Made by a program: the position numbers and the translations under genes. From Henckelia pumila (lineage: Eukaryota > Streptophyta > Magnoliopsida > Lamiales > Gesneriaceae), in the NCBI RefSeq assembly GCF_033568475.1, contig NC_133123.1, forward strand, positions 158,983,753-159,047,752: a stretch of 64,000 nucleotides of DNA. The letters run 5' to 3'. Of the stretch, positions 1 through 12,531 are shown in pieces; positions within the stretch are counted from its first letter, which is position 1; every line of letters begins with the position of its first letter. Below the pieces are notes generated by a model. It was not told the DNA's origin, did no database searches, and saw only the letters and a list, made by a program, of their open reading frames with translations.

Positions 1-75
1 ACGAGCAGGCTTGAGTTTATTGATTCGACATAAACACGAAAACCAAACAATTAAGAATCATGACTTACACATCAT

Positions 76-747
76 TCAACTCGCGAACTTGGATTTGATT
101 TGATCCACCACACTTTGGTCCACCTGAAAAGCTTTAGCCAGGACTTGATCAGGAACAGAAGGCGTCGAACCGAACATATTCTGGGCGACATTGACGGTAC
201 CAGGCAGCTGGCTGTTAGCAGCAGAGAAAGCAAGCGCAGGCTCATTTCCAACGTTCAAATGGAAGTGCACCAGCCCCCTCGGAACCACGTACATCTCGCC
301 AACGCTCACGTTCCGCGAGTAAACGACGTTCCCGCTAGTAATGATCCCCAACAAAACCGTCCCTTGGATTAAAACCCCACATTCCGTGGCTCGCGGGTGC
401 CAGTGAGGATTCGTGACACCGCCTACAGCGATGTCAATACGAGTCATGGAGACACCGAGCGTGTTTAGCCCCGGAAAGGCGAAGACGTTGGCCAGGTTTA
501 AGTAACTTCCCAAGTAATTGCTTGTGTTCCCCACGTTGACCAGGCCGGAGTAGACGAAGTCGTCCGAGGTGACGTTAGAGGCCGGTTTGCAGGGAAAGCC
601 ATTGACGGAGAAGGTACCGAGTAGATCGGCTATGCAGAAGTCCTGCAAGGGATCAGGATCAGTGGAATGGCAAGGTATGGGGAGTAGAAGTAGTTGGAGA
701 AGTATCATGAAGAGGGAGATGGAGAGAAGGATGATATTAGCCGCCAT
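76..747 (-). CDS. Germin-like protein (cupin, secreted)
   Basis: Single-exon ORF of 223 residues. An N-terminal hydrophobic stretch (about residues 4-24, rich in I/L) ends near PCHS and looks like a signal peptide, so the product should be apoplastic or wall-bound. Two cysteines (FCIADL and FPCKP, about residues 38 and 53) match the disulfide pair of germins. The first cupin box reads NPHWHPRATE (HxHxxxxE metal ligands) and the second GLVHFHLNVG supplies the third histidine, so all four Mn-binding residues are present. Two N-glycosylation sites (NVT, NTS) precede the barrel. Length is typical of the family. Known members are oxalate oxidases or superoxide dismutases, or have no known activity; which applies here cannot be told. 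A TATA box lies about 80 nt upstream, and a possible AATAAA signal is at 16-21 on the minus strand, about 55 nt past the stop. Confidence 0.95.
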   Translation of the reverse strand: MAANIILLSISLFMILLQLLLLPIPCHSTDPDPLQDFCIADLLGTFSVNGFPCKPASNVTSDDFVYSGLVNVGNTSNYLGSYLNLANVFAFPGLNTLGVSMTRIDIAVGGVTNPHWHPRATECGVLIQGTVLLGIITSGNVVYSRNVSVGEMYVVPRGLVHFHLNVGNEPALAFSAANSQLPGTVNVAQNMFGSTPSVPDQVLAKAFQVDQSVVDQIKSKFAS

Positions 748-825
748 TTTCGGTCCTGTTGCGGAGATATTAATTCAGTAGCAAATTGAGCAGTGATGCA
801 ATGGAATTTAAAGAAGTTCATGCAG

Positions 826-834
826 TATTTATAG
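826..834 (-). promoter_or_regulatory. TATA box of the germin-like gene
   Basis: The minus strand reads CTATAAATA here, 79 nt upstream of the germin-like ATG. This predicts transcription starting near 795-800 and a leader of about 50 nt. The match to the plant TATA consensus is exact; the assignment is by position only. Confidence 0.65.
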
Positions 835-847
835 CAGGTTTTTTTGC

Positions 848-3800
848 TGGTTTTTAGTCTTCATTTTTAGTTTTTTGTTTTAGCAATTAAAGGGAACAAA
901 AATATGAAAGAAATATTGCAGTGTGAGTCTAACGTTAGATCCCCTTATAAGGATGTATTGGTCAAGGATTTCTCTTTTTGCTAGATTGAACTCACACTTA
1001 TATGGTAGTGTTGCAAAATACACCGCCTAATTGTACAGTATTCCAGTTAAAAGTCGAGATTGCTAAAATCTCTTCTGAAAAAATAATGATATGTTAACTC
1101 CTTGTATTTTGAGATATCGAGCACATACATCTTCGTGATTCTAAATTTTGAGTAAATCCTCCTATGTCCGTACGTGTTTTTAAAGGCATATATAATCAAA
1201 ATTTGAAAACACGAAGAATTAAAAATCATCGAGTGTTTTTTGCAATCTTGTGATTTCACAAGGGTACACGTACATGCAAGTAACCCTAATTTATTTAATT
1301 TTAAGTTCTTCCGAGCTTTTAGATACAATTTTCAAGTATATTATTCACTAGAAATTTGGAAGCACTTAAAATAACCTCTCACAAACACTTCTTATCGTCT
1401 TCATACATGACTATCTGTTTTGAGGAAAAAAATATCGGCAAAATTGCGTAAAATTGAATAACAGGTTAATATGTTCGACGAGGTAGCTATACATGGATTC
1501 ACGTCGTTGCTAGTGAATCTCGTTATATGCCATCGCGTTTGGATGGGACGAATTAATCATGTTAGAATCACATGTTAGCTAGAATGTGAGATTTAAAACG
1601 CGTGGTGATGGGAGGAATTCCATTTTTGCGAGGGCCATCTTTTGAACTATGAAGACAAGATGTTACATGTACGTAAGCAATCTTTTAAACTATGCAGACA
1701 AGACGTTACATGAATCAAAGTGGTAGAGTTCAACCTAGCATATGAATATTATCCTAATGATAGATCTAATGTCCCATGATTTGCTACGTCAACAATATAT
1801 AATTAATTACGCATATATATAAAAATACGAACCATTTAATATATGATTTAGATATTACCCTTAATGTAAGATCTCATTAACTAAAGTCACCTCCTGATCA
1901 ATGTGTAACAGCCACCTAAATTCTGGTACGAGGTGGGCAAACATGTCATGTTCGCAAGGACAGAACATATCCTGGTATATCTTATAATAAAGTAAATAGC
2001 ATAAATAATTGAGTAGAAAATGTTGACATCGGGCATATAAATTGACCCAATTTTTCTTTTTTTAAAAAAAAAAAGAAAAGAAAAGAAAAAGAGAAGAGTA
2101 CCTGTGAAAGATCTTTCAAGTCAACTGCAAAAGTAAGAGGTTCTAGCTAAGGGTAGTTTTATTGTCGTTTTCTTTGATTGGATCACGAAACCTAGAAATT
2201 CAGTTATATTTGGTGAAATAATATTGCGAGGAACAATGAATATTGTATCTGTTTGAATGCTTGAAATTTCAATTTCCTAACACACCTATATATAGGCCAA
2301 CCATCGGAGGTGACATGCATGTCCACACATTTTGTGAAACTTCACTTCAGATTTAAATTTTTGTGAGACGTTCATGTGAATATCTTATGAGTGCTTATGA
2401 TATGAGGTGTCCATCAAGAAGTACTTTGCGTGTATTTATATATATATACTATTGATTATCTGAAATAGAGGAAACATAACATAATATTGGTTAGGTACTC
2501 ATCATTGACAATTGACAAATGAATTAATATATATTATTGCGTGCAGTGCATCGTGGAAAAATCATGAGATCAAGGAGCATGCATGCATAAAATTAAATTC
2601 TAAAAATAATAATATTTCATCTGTTGAAATTAATATTTATAAGATAGTGTTTGGGAAAGCTTCTAGAAAGCAGTTTTCAATTTTTCTTTAATAGAATTTT
2701 CAAAATTCAAAATTCTGTTAAAAAAAAATTAAGAAGTGTTTTTTAGAAATTTTTCGAAACACTACCTAAATTTCTTTCCATTTGATTTTGAAATCCTGGT
2801 GACGTTTCCCGTGGAGAGAGTTCAGCGAAAGTGGGAAATTAAAATTGAGATTTTAGTCCAACTTATCATGAGTTGGTATATTTTGAGTTTTATTTGTGTA
2901 ATTTGTCAAGTTTTTGTTTTCATCCAATTACTTGAAATTTTTTTTGTCTTGTTTTTGCTAGAAACAATTAAACTCATGAAATATTGCTTATTTGATACTT
3001 ATGATGTCTTACGAGGTTCATATGGTGCAAATAAAACCCATATCACACACATTATATAAACTTCATCTAAGGAAAAAATAAAGCAAATCGAATGACGCCA
3101 CGTATTTCGAAATGAGAGGAAAAAGTTCTCCATTTTTCTTAGGCAAATTTTAATATATGTAATATAAGTTTTATTAATTATGGCCTACATATTAACCATG
3201 TTGGATAACACTGATGAAAAATAAGTAGTATTCGCTGGATCTAGTGACTTCAGATAAAAAAAAAAAATCAAAACCAAAACAAAATCTAATTTCCTAGATA
3301 TAAATAAAATCAAATTTTAACAAGTACAAAAATAAAATCCAAAACAAACCAATTTACAAGTCCAAAATCCAAATTTGTCGTTGAAAGCTCTCTGTAGTGG
3401 GAAACCCAAAAAAAAATCAAAACTAAAAGTGATTTATTTGGGGATGGGCGAGGTGTTAAATAAATTTTTCATTATCGAGTAAATTAATTATTTGATCGTT
3501 TATCAAGTGGGTGGTAAATTGGTAATCAACTGCTTAGTTTGCTTAAGCCTAGTTGGCTCCCTCTAATTATTTTTTGTTTTATAAGTGAAATATTATTATT
3601 TTCTTGAGACAAATTAAATTGTATTATATGTTTATATGTAATAATTTCCAGATATAATTACCATAACATAGTAATAAACTATGAGATAAGTAAATTGAAA
3701 GAGAAAGACGAAGACTTTTTATCCGTGACATTGCTAAAATTTTAAAAAAACACTAGTTGTGTTTGCACACACGTTATGTGTATGATTAAAATATGAATAA

Positions 3801-5525
3801 TATTTATTTTATACACATATTATATGTTTGTTTCAATCAATTTAAATTTGAAAATAAAATGAGTTGTGCGTGTGATTAAAATATGTACATAATTTATTAT
3901 ATACATGTATTATATTTTTTATTCAAAAATCAATTTAAATTTGAAAATAAGATGAAATTAAGCACAAAAATGGAGATTATTGTTGACAAATAAAGTTTAA
4001 AATAGAGATGGAGATTTTGTTCTTTTTTTTCCTTCCTTCTTTAATAACATAGTAACATATATAAAAGTTAATCTGGCTAGTAAAATCATGATAATTGATA
4101 ATATTTTATTTGATAAATGAGACTTTATTGTTTACGTAATTTATTTGAGAAGACCGATCGAGAGCATTCCCATCATCCCATGTGTTGATGAAGAAAATAT
4201 TTAATAGTCGAATTCCAAATTTTATTAGGTGAGACGAATAAATTCTTAAAATGGTCATGAAAGGTTGTTCATTTTGTATTTTAGTCATGTTTATGTTTTG
4301 GATTTTGAACCTTTTTTTACGAAGTTCAGACGTGACACTAGAAATTAATACTAATAAAATATCGAAACACCACCTTATAACTTATTAAATTAAAACTCAA
4401 AATTAAACACCTATCGAATGAAAAAACAAAATGAGTAAGCTTCTTTTCCATTTATAAAAATAACATTCAATAAAAAAAAACTTTATTGAGAATTATATTC
4501 AAAAAATGTAAACTTATCTTCTAATCAAATATTCTCCAACAAATTGATTTTGAAAGATGGTGGGCACTATTGATACAAACGTGAAAGAATCTGACAAATA
4601 ATTAAGCATACGAGACCGGATAAATTTTTTGGTTGCACGAAGTTCCAATAAAAAATGCATTTCATCTACAACAGAATTCATGAGGTATATATAATATTCT
4701 TTTCATGTATGAATCTATGTATTATTTTTGTATAAATCGAGAGTAACCCGCGATTGTTCTCGGAATTCTTGATTTGGGAAAATGTGAAGGAAAACCATGA
4801 TTCCCTCTCGCATGTCTGTCTATTTACAATTTTTCTAAATTTTTTTCGACAACTTTGATATTTTTCATTAGAAGTGTTGATACGACAATGTATATGTTAC
4901 GTCGACTTCATGTTAACTCAATGTCCTCCACATCAATACGTTGGAAAAAGAAACAAATTGCGAAAAAAAATAATAATAAACTAAATTGAAATTTGATAAC
5001 ACAAAAGTTCAAAATTATAAAGAAACACATATGGGGAATCAAAACTAAAATTTTCCTAATTTTTTAGTTTCGGTTCCCATTCTTGGGAAAGCCGAGACTT
5101 CAAACATATTTGCAACTTTTGCATGCATATATGATATATCGACTTTTACAACAAAGATACAAGAAAAATAAAAGGTTAAATTTTGCTAGACGATGCCTCT
5201 GTTATGATCACTTCTCTCGGGTTTATATTATGGATTCTATATAATATAGTAATTTGAATCCATAATATCACAGATTCTATAAATTACGCCTCCGTAAACT
5301 ATAGATTCGACTTATAATTTTCACGAGGAATTTCGATTTAGCTACCTTAATTAGGATACTACCATATAAGAGTGAATATTTAATGATAGATATGAGGTCC
5401 ACTCGAAAATGGAATATTTACTCTCTCTCAGTTATAGTTCATAATCAGAAATTATGTGTAAGTTGTAACAAGAAAAAATATAATTTTTTTAAAGAAAAAA
5501 GTTAAAGTGAAAAATCAGAAAACCA
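848..5525. other. Intergenic, no gene recognised
   Basis: AT-rich spacer with many stops in all frames. ORFs such as 2736-3059 and 4106-4288 are low-complexity and carry no recognisable motif. Poly-purine and poly-A runs occur near 2060-2095 and 3255-3270. I see no RNA gene or transposon end that I could defend. Confidence 0.6.
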
Positions 5526-5855
5526 TCAAAAACCAGCAATGTGAAAAGAAGAAAACCAAATCACCATATCCTCAGTGAAGCATTCTTGTCTTGTGTCCCT
5601 CTTCTGCTCATCGTCCGAAGCATGATCCCCCGTCGGAAACCGGCAAATCGGGCACGTCTTCCCGCAAGAAAAACCTAGCCATCTCTCGATACAAACCCTG
5701 TGAAACTCATGCAAACATGGCAATATCCATGCATCGTCTCCTCCATTCAAACTCGACAAACAAATCGAGCATTCTTTATCTTCCGTAGCTTTGTTGCCTT
5801 TGCTGCTTCTTCTCTTCTGCAAGAAACTAGTGAGCATAGAACATATCATGTCCAT
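5526..5855 (-). CDS. Small RING-H2 zinc-finger protein, probable E3 ubiquitin ligase
   Basis: ORF of 109 residues, apparently one exon; an in-frame stop lies 30 nt upstream of the first ATG. The RING-H2 domain spans about residues 30-72: CSIC, then LPC-LH-EFH-RVC, then CPIC, giving the C3H2C3 ligand order with both histidines present. WL between the sixth and seventh ligands is the usual E2-contact region. There is no signal peptide or membrane segment, so it probably acts in cytosol or nucleus. The flanks are short and charged (QKRRSSKGNK before the RING; DDEQKRD after). RING-H2 proteins of this size bind E2 enzymes and ubiquitinate substrates; the substrate cannot be inferred. The hydrophobic C-terminal tail (MVIWFSSFHIAGF) is unusual and could be intron read-through, so the 3' end is less certain than the RING. 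Confidence 0.85.
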   Translation of the reverse strand: MDMICSMLTSFLQKRRSSKGNKATEDKECSICLSSLNGGDDAWILPCLHEFHRVCIERWLGFSCGKTCPICRFPTGDHASDDEQKRDTRQECFTEDMVIWFSSFHIAGF

Positions 5856-7338
5856 TTGATCACAAGAATTATAAGCATTGCTTCATTCATTAGCATTTGT
5901 TAGAGATTCGATTAGCATCGGATTAGATAGCGCGAAGAAACAGATTAAGATGTAGTGTTTGTATAGCTTGTAATGGGTCACTTTTGATATACATTTTGCT
6001 TGGTTTCAACGTGAAAGGGTGGTTGAAGAAGTTGGAATTATATTGAAGATTAATGTGATTAAATAAAATTGGTTGCACCAATAAAAGATTGATACCTTAC
6101 TCCAACTTTAATTAAAATTTGAAATTAATTATGGTTCCTTCGTTGTTATTCAAAAAGAGGTTTTATTTTATTTTCTCAAAAAAGAAAAGAGGTTTTATTT
6201 TCATTGAACTTTATCATTTTCTATGGTAAAATATAATTATTTTGTGAATTCAATAGTAAAGCGCCACAAATAAAATCAAATGTTTTTGGAACTGTATTTT
6301 ATTTCAATAATTACTTGAAAGAGTGTCTACAATGATTTATTTATATCAATATAAATATATTCCTTACATTCTAAATTGATTGTGAACTACATGTTTTGGA
6401 TTATTATATGTGACACGGACGTTGCATCTTTTAAACAATATTTCCTTGTAAGGGAAGATGAGACAATATTATTTTCGTACAATTTATAATTTTTTCACTT
6501 TCGGTTCAATTAATAATGACTTTATATTTATAATAACTTGTATTTCTTTTTCACTTTTGATCCTCTTAGGTTGCATTTTCATTTTTATTTTTATTCGTGT
6601 AACTTAAATGTTTTTTTTTTTTGATTCTTTAATGATTGGAGTCCATCGAATGATAAAAAATGAAAAAAAAAATATAAGTTAAATGATCAATATATATATA
6701 AATTACGGGTCTAAAAAATAAATTCGTCGTAACATGACCAAAATGAAAAAGAAATATAAGTTATATGACTAAAAAATGCAAAATTATTGTTAACAAGACT
6801 AAAAATAGAAAAAAAAATTCAATTTACAAGATAAAAAATGCAACTTTTCTATGAATTAGGTTTGAGGCAATTGTTGGTAGAAAATTGTTGTTTATTTGTT
6901 CTTCTGGAATGTTAATCGTTTTGCAATTTTGTTATCTTCCATTGTCAAATTTCAGTCTTGCTCCACAATTTTTGTTTTGTAACGATACTAATCATATTCC
7001 AACATTCTCTCTCCAAAAAAAAAAATACTAAAATTGCCAACCAAATTATGTAAATCTAAAACTCAAATTTGATACCAAAATCAAGTGAAAATTATAATAG
7101 GATCAAAAATCGCAATTCGCCCTTAAAAGCATAATGTAAGAGAAACTTAAAGGGGCTTTGTTCAGAAACAATAATTAATTATCTTGTGCAGAGATGCATC
7201 CAAATTTGGACAAGAAATGTTTTGAGATTCATAAGGTCAAAAAATAAACATGGACAAAAAATAATTGGCTCTATATAAAGAGAAGACTTTACCAAAACAT
7301 ATACGTAAATATATAGTGGCCTTGAACGAACAACAGTA
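5856..7338. other. Intergenic, AT-rich
   Basis: No gene recognised. The segment around 6480-6840 is A/T-rich with recurring phrases of the type 'gactaaaaa...aaaatgcaa', which recall the dispersed foldback repeat seen better at 17413-17909. ORF 7179-7373 has no recognisable motif. Confidence 0.5.
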
Positions 7339-7878
7339 TCAAACCTTTTTCCCTGCATTAAGATCGTCAGCAATGATCCCTACAATATCACACAAAAGAC
7401 TCAACTTCAAATCATCCCCAGCGACAGGGGATGTATACGGGCTCTTGAACAAACTCTCACAATATTGAGTCGCAGCAGCAGCTTTGTCGGCATGCACACG
7501 AAGAGCACGATACTGCCCGCGGTCCAAATCATCCGACGTCATTCCTAAAGTAGTTATAATAGTGCCATAGGCGTTTTCGCACAGGCCCAGAAATCCTTTT
7601 AGATTAGGATCAGTCGCAGCAAGCAAGGAGTTGTGAATCTTCAACTGTGTATGTGTGGCAAGAACTTGCACAGTGCCGATGGCGATTCTTCCGAGCAATG
7701 GGTAATCGGCAAATCTTGTGCGTGAATTCGAACCAAAATCATATAGGCAAAACTTTTCATCTTTGCATTGACGACATACATCTTGGAGGGGTAAACCAAT
7801 GGTTGTGCCAAAGAGCAATCCGTTGGTAACAAGAATTAATTGAAGTATAACGATTACTTTCTCAAGAGGAAATGCCAT
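7339..7878 (-). CDS. Invertase/pectin methylesterase inhibitor family protein
   Basis: Single-exon ORF of 179 residues. Residues 1 to about 28 form a signal peptide (hydrophobic core VIVILQLILVTNGLLFG), so the protein is secreted to wall or vacuole. After it come the four conserved cysteines of the PMEI fold: VCRQC and KFC in the N-terminal hairpin, LGLCENAYG in the middle, and SLLCDIVG near the end; ATQYCESLF contributes a further cysteine. The middle region (LATHTQLKIHNSLL...) is consistent with the four-helix bundle, and length is usual for the family. Members inhibit either acid invertases or pectin methylesterases by one-to-one binding. The short, cysteine-rich N-terminal hairpin and the CENAYG segment look more like putative invertase inhibitors, but sequence alone does not settle the target. 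No clear TATA box was found. Confidence 0.88.
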   Translation of the reverse strand: MAFPLEKVIVILQLILVTNGLLFGTTIGLPLQDVCRQCKDEKFCLYDFGSNSRTRFADYPLLGRIAIGTVQVLATHTQLKIHNSLLAATDPNLKGFLGLCENAYGTIITTLGMTSDDLDRGQYRALRVHADKAAAATQYCESLFKSPYTSPVAGDDLKLSLLCDIVGIIADDLNAGKKV

Positions 7879-8485
7879 TTTCTTGATTTGTGATTGTGTG
7901 ATGGGAGTAGATTTTGATTGTGCATCTAAATGTAGCGGTTTGGACTTTGGAATGTCAAGTGTCCCTAAACTTTAAAAAAAGGTTTAAAAAAAAAGGTAGG
8001 TAATAAAAGTAAATCTGGCCATGAGAAATTTCAATAACAGGAAAGGAAGGTAGAATCTATAAAATCTTAGGCTACATTACACCTCCCATCCAAATTCCAA
8101 ATTTATTTATTAGAATAGAATGATATTTAGTGCTACTATCTTATTCAAATCTCTCCCTAACCGTAGAACTTCTAAAGAATCAAAACCCATTTAAGAGATA
8201 TTCAGAATCTTTTTAACCCAGTAATTACTATAAATTTATTTGGGTCAAAAAGAGATGCTTAAGAAATGCAATTAAGAATTGATATTACACAGTTTGCTTT
8301 CGAGAACCACATAATTTATATTTGCATCCACAGCAACATAAACACAACGATCCAGCCATGAGAAAGGGGAAGTTTTTATTACTACGTCAATCACACACAT
8401 ACAACAACATATCTAAACATTGGTACCAATCTGTTTCTGAAAGTTTCTATCAACCGAAAAAATAACAGCATAAAGCTTAGCAGGT

Positions 8486-8491
8486 TTTATT
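8486..8491 (-). terminator. Possible polyadenylation signal of the four-exon gene
   Basis: AATAAA on the minus strand, about 75 nt past the predicted stop codon at 8566-8568. Position fits a 3' UTR signal; the hexamer is common in AT-rich DNA. Confidence 0.35.
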
Positions 8492-8565
8492 TCTCACTTA
8501 GAATAAAATATGTTAGAAATTCCGAGCCAACTTACAAGAATAGTCTGTGCAGCACAAGTACATGT

Positions 8566-11054
8566 CTAATTCCAGGGACTCGGAAGCCTGCCATCTCTGA
8601 AAACGGAAGTGCCGCCCGATGCTGCAGGTGAAGGAGAGGAAGCTATGTAATTTGTTCCTGTTACAGAGATCGAGGAATGTACTTGCCCAGCAAGTGCGAA
8701 TCTTGAAGGACTAGGACTACCAGCAACCCCCAGTGACGTTCTATGAGTTAGAGGTACCTGCTAGGAAAAAAGTAAATTAATCCGCTCCATGCCTAAATCA
8801 GACAAAATAAAGGTCCCTACATTGTTCATTTCAAAACTATAATTAATCTTTTGTAATAGAGGGCTCATTTTCAGATGCGAGGCATGTGTGGATAATGGGG
8901 TAAAACCATAGTCTCCAGAACTAATGAGACAATTACCATGTTAGGGGGAGGCTTCCGCTGTTGACAGTCTGACGATGGTGAAGTGCTGCTCATGCGTGGT
9001 ACATGGCGAGGATGGATATTATTATTTAATACATCATCAGCTTCTCCTACATCCATATCAACGCAAGGAATTCCATCTGAGGCCATTTTAGGGGTGTTAG
9101 CCCTCGACATTGACCCTGTATCAGTCGTGGTATCCACTTGTAGTGGAAGAGGTGGACGACCAGAAGTTCCTTGCATACTATTCTGTCTTTTTAACTGCTC
9201 TTCTGCACTCAGAATCTGTCACCACAATCCACAGGATGAGTATGACTATTCCGAGTATAAAAAAAATAGAGGGAATATGCTTAAAGTTAATGCCAAAGAG
9301 TTGTCCAGAATATATAATTATACTCTTTCACGACACAGAAAAAATTTGTGTTACCTGTTTCAGCACTTGTACTAAACTATGTTTTCTCTCATTCAAAATT
9401 TCCAATTTCTCCTCAATCTCCTTCCGTCTTTTCTCTTTATCATTTATAGCATCTTCCTGTTTGCTTCCCTACAAAGAAAGAAAAGACACATATTGAGTAC
9501 AATATTGAGAAGTAAAAGACAAGAATGTAACCCGTAATATACTAGAATAAAGATTAGAGTTAGCTTTATTCAAGATTTATGTGAACCAAGACGATCAAAC
9601 TTAAGGTCAAAAGGCTCAGCTCCAATTCAACAGCAGTGTTGATTTAAAACACAGAGACTTGCCTTGCCTGCCTGATATTCAACAACTACTTGTGAAACAT
9701 ACTCTTGGGTTTATTATTTCATAAATGATGCTTGTCCTGCAAAGTTAAATTTCAAGTCCCAAAATACCTAAACAACAAAGAAACAGGAGCATCTGGCTTC
9801 ACATTTAAATGATGCTCATATCATGATACATGTCTTCATCCTAAAATCAGAATCCGAAGTATAAGACTATTGCATTTACTTGAAACAAGATGCTATCCAT
9901 GTCCCAGATGCATTCGACTGCCTGATTTAAAACTAAATGAAGAACGCGGAGTGCTTATAACGATGTGCGTATAGCTTTGGCATAACGTTTGCTGAAGATG
10001 AATTATACCGATGTGGGTATAGCTTTTGTGATTTTACATGCATGAATTATAATTCTTCTTTGGCAAACGTTATGCACATTTATTGCTTTTAGGGCAATAA
10101 TCTTAATCTGCTGAGAAGCATAAAATCTGTAATGATTCATGACGATTGACGAGTGACACGTGTAACGTAACTACGTGAACCCGTCCAAATTCATGTCCCA
10201 TATTCAGCCAAACAACTCCTTTTCCTATCTCCTGTTGAGATTTGAGAAGCATAAAATCTGTATTCTTAGACACCATATCTATACCAAGCATTCCAAACCT
10301 TTCTTTGCCACCAAGAATTTCATGTCAACTACAAGCGCTGTAAATCCAAAATCCATCACAATCACTAATCTTCTCACAAGAAATTCAACATATGTTTATC
10401 GCAGAAACATCATCCACCAAACAGCGCATGCATTTAAACTAACAACAGTGATGAATATGATCTCCGCTAGACCTCCTACATGCAAAATTCCATAACAGAA
10501 CCCCAAAGATTGAAAAGATAACAACATTGCAAAAAAAAAAAAAAAAAATCCCCTCGAAACCAAAATCAGAACTTCTTTACCTCGCCCTCGGTGTTATTGA
10601 CAACCTCAGTTTTGTCCTCATTTTTCGCCATTTCCTCCTTCTCCTCCTCCTCCACTATCGCGTCACTCTTCTCCACCAATTTCATCAAAACATCCTCATT
10701 CACCTCCACGTCCTTCGCCCCTCCTACATCCTTCAAATCCTCCTGTGGCGGCAACTCAGGTCCAGTACTGGAATTATCCTTATCGTTCTGATCTCCGTTC
10801 TGATTTTTGTCCAAATCATCACCCTTAGGGATTGGATCTGGCCTAGAATCGTTATGATTCAAATTCGAGGCAGGGTTAGGGATTGAAACCAGGGCAACGT
10901 TAGCGGGGGATCGGATGCGGGCGAGGGCTCTGGAGCGGCGGCGGAGGAGGATTTGGAAGTCCTTGAGCGAGATGTTGGGGGCGGGCCGAGGCCATCGGCG
11001 GGGCACGTCGGTCGCTTTGTGCAGATTCCCCTTGTACAGCGATATTGCCACCAT
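8566..11054 (-). CDS. Four-exon gene, plant protein of unknown function with a charged coiled-coil segment
   Basis: I reconstructed exons from splice signals: 10581-11054, 9355-9468, 8937-9215 and 8566-8760, all joined in phase 0, giving about 353 residues. Donors read GAG|GTAAAG, CAG|GTAACA and ATG|GTAATT; acceptors read TTTGTAG|GG, GACAG|ATT and CCTAG|CAG. Exon 1 begins MVAISLYKGNLHK, followed by a basic stretch (LLRRRSRALARIRS) and a long acidic, Asn/Asp/Glu-rich region. Exon 2 is highly charged (KEKRRKEIEEKLEILNERK) and should form a coiled coil. Exons 3 and 4 are Pro/Ser/Thr-rich and look disordered, ending PSPWN. The N-terminal block looks like a conserved plant motif, but I cannot name the family. 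No signal peptide or membrane helix is seen. A nuclear or cytosolic scaffold role would be a guess. Intron 1 (1112 nt) could hide a further small exon. Confidence 0.75.
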
Positions 11055-12531
11055 CTTCGATAAAGATGTTCTTACCGGAATTTGATTTCAATATGAGCAA
11101 ATGTTTACCTAATTTTATCCCCAAAAAATATCAATCAATCAATTTTTGCTCGCAATTTTTTTTTTTTTTTAAATATATAAATATATGTTTTATTTTATTT
11201 TATTTATCTCAAATATATGTTTTATTATTATTTTATTATTAATCTTAAACTTATACTAACTAATGTTTTGCTAAATTTCAATCTAGCTCACGTGTATTAC
11301 TACTAATTACTAACTTATTTGCACATACGTTGTGTGTGTGACGAAAAAATTGATTTTTTTAATTAAAATTAATGTTTTTTAAAAAAAAATTAATAAATTT
11401 ATGGGAACAAAAAATGAATTTCTTTTGATTAAATATTAGTCATAAGTTTATGAGGAGTAATTAAAAGATAATAAATTATATATTTATATTATTTATTTCC
11501 CAGCATTATTTTTCAAATAATTTGAATTCAAATTGAGGCCATACCAAGAGATCAAGTTGGTTTCTCTAAGGCCCTTTCATTTAATAAATAGTATAGATAT
11601 ATGCTTACATGTTAAAATATAGATCATTAAATCTACGATTTGGGCAATACCTAAAGGTAAGATTTTATTAACCCTAATTTTGGTACGTCAACGTGACATC
11701 GAAATTTTTATAATTAATATTTTATAATATTTTTTATTTATCTTTGATAGTGAAAATTTCATAATTTTTTTATTGCTGTTTCTTTTCTATAAATGTGAGA
11801 TGTTTTTAAATTTATAGATTATGAAGAAATGAAGAAAAATAAAAAATTTAAAGTGTTTGAAAAACTGAAATCAGAAAAGGTACTAGTTTTTTGATTTCAA
11901 ATAAATTAAACATCTCTCTAAAAAAAATTAAACATAACTTAACCCAATTACAGGTGTCCAAATTATTTGATTGCAAAAGGATATAAATTTGTATTCAAAT
12001 AATAATATCAAATTTAAAAATAAAAATAAAAATAACTCAAAAAAGTACTTTAAAAATAAAAACATCACCAGAAAAAAATTAATTGAATAAAAATTTTATA
12101 ATAACATCACTTAAATAAAGTACTTTAAAAATAAAAACACATAATAAATAAATAAATAATGTTTTAATTTCGTACCAAAACCAAAATTGGGAGATCAAGT
12201 AAACTAAAACACAAAATGAGATAAGTTGGTAGACTTAAAAAAAATTATTTTCTTCTTTTTATTAATATATACTTACAAAGGCGATGGACAAATTTCTTAA
12301 ATAAATTAACAAGTAAAAAATAAATAAAGGTCTTTCTATTATGGGCTCTGGAGTCTGGAGTAGAAGTTCAATCTCGTGCTAAATAAAAATTCCATCAACA
12401 TTTATTTTTTAACAACTCCAAAAATATCAAATGTTAACATCAAACCAAACTTCATATATAAATTAAAAACCATCAATAATGTGATGATTCCCAAATTTAA
12501 ATTACTGAATAATCCATAGCAAATAATTATT
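11055..12531. other. Intergenic, AT-rich
   Basis: No gene recognised between the unknown-function gene and the MYB gene. It contains the promoter side of the former and poly-T runs (11157-11170), with A/T runs elsewhere. No clear TATA box could be assigned to the start at 11054. Confidence 0.5.

Noticed and set aside
2736-3059. 107-residue plus-strand ORF
   Set aside because: Phe/Ile/Leu-rich translation of AT-rich DNA with no motif, no TATA and no splice support.
10566-10580. Last residues and stop of the 162-residue frame at 10566-11054
   Set aside because: GAG|GTAAAG is a better splice donor, and the downstream exons join in frame, so the final codons are intron.
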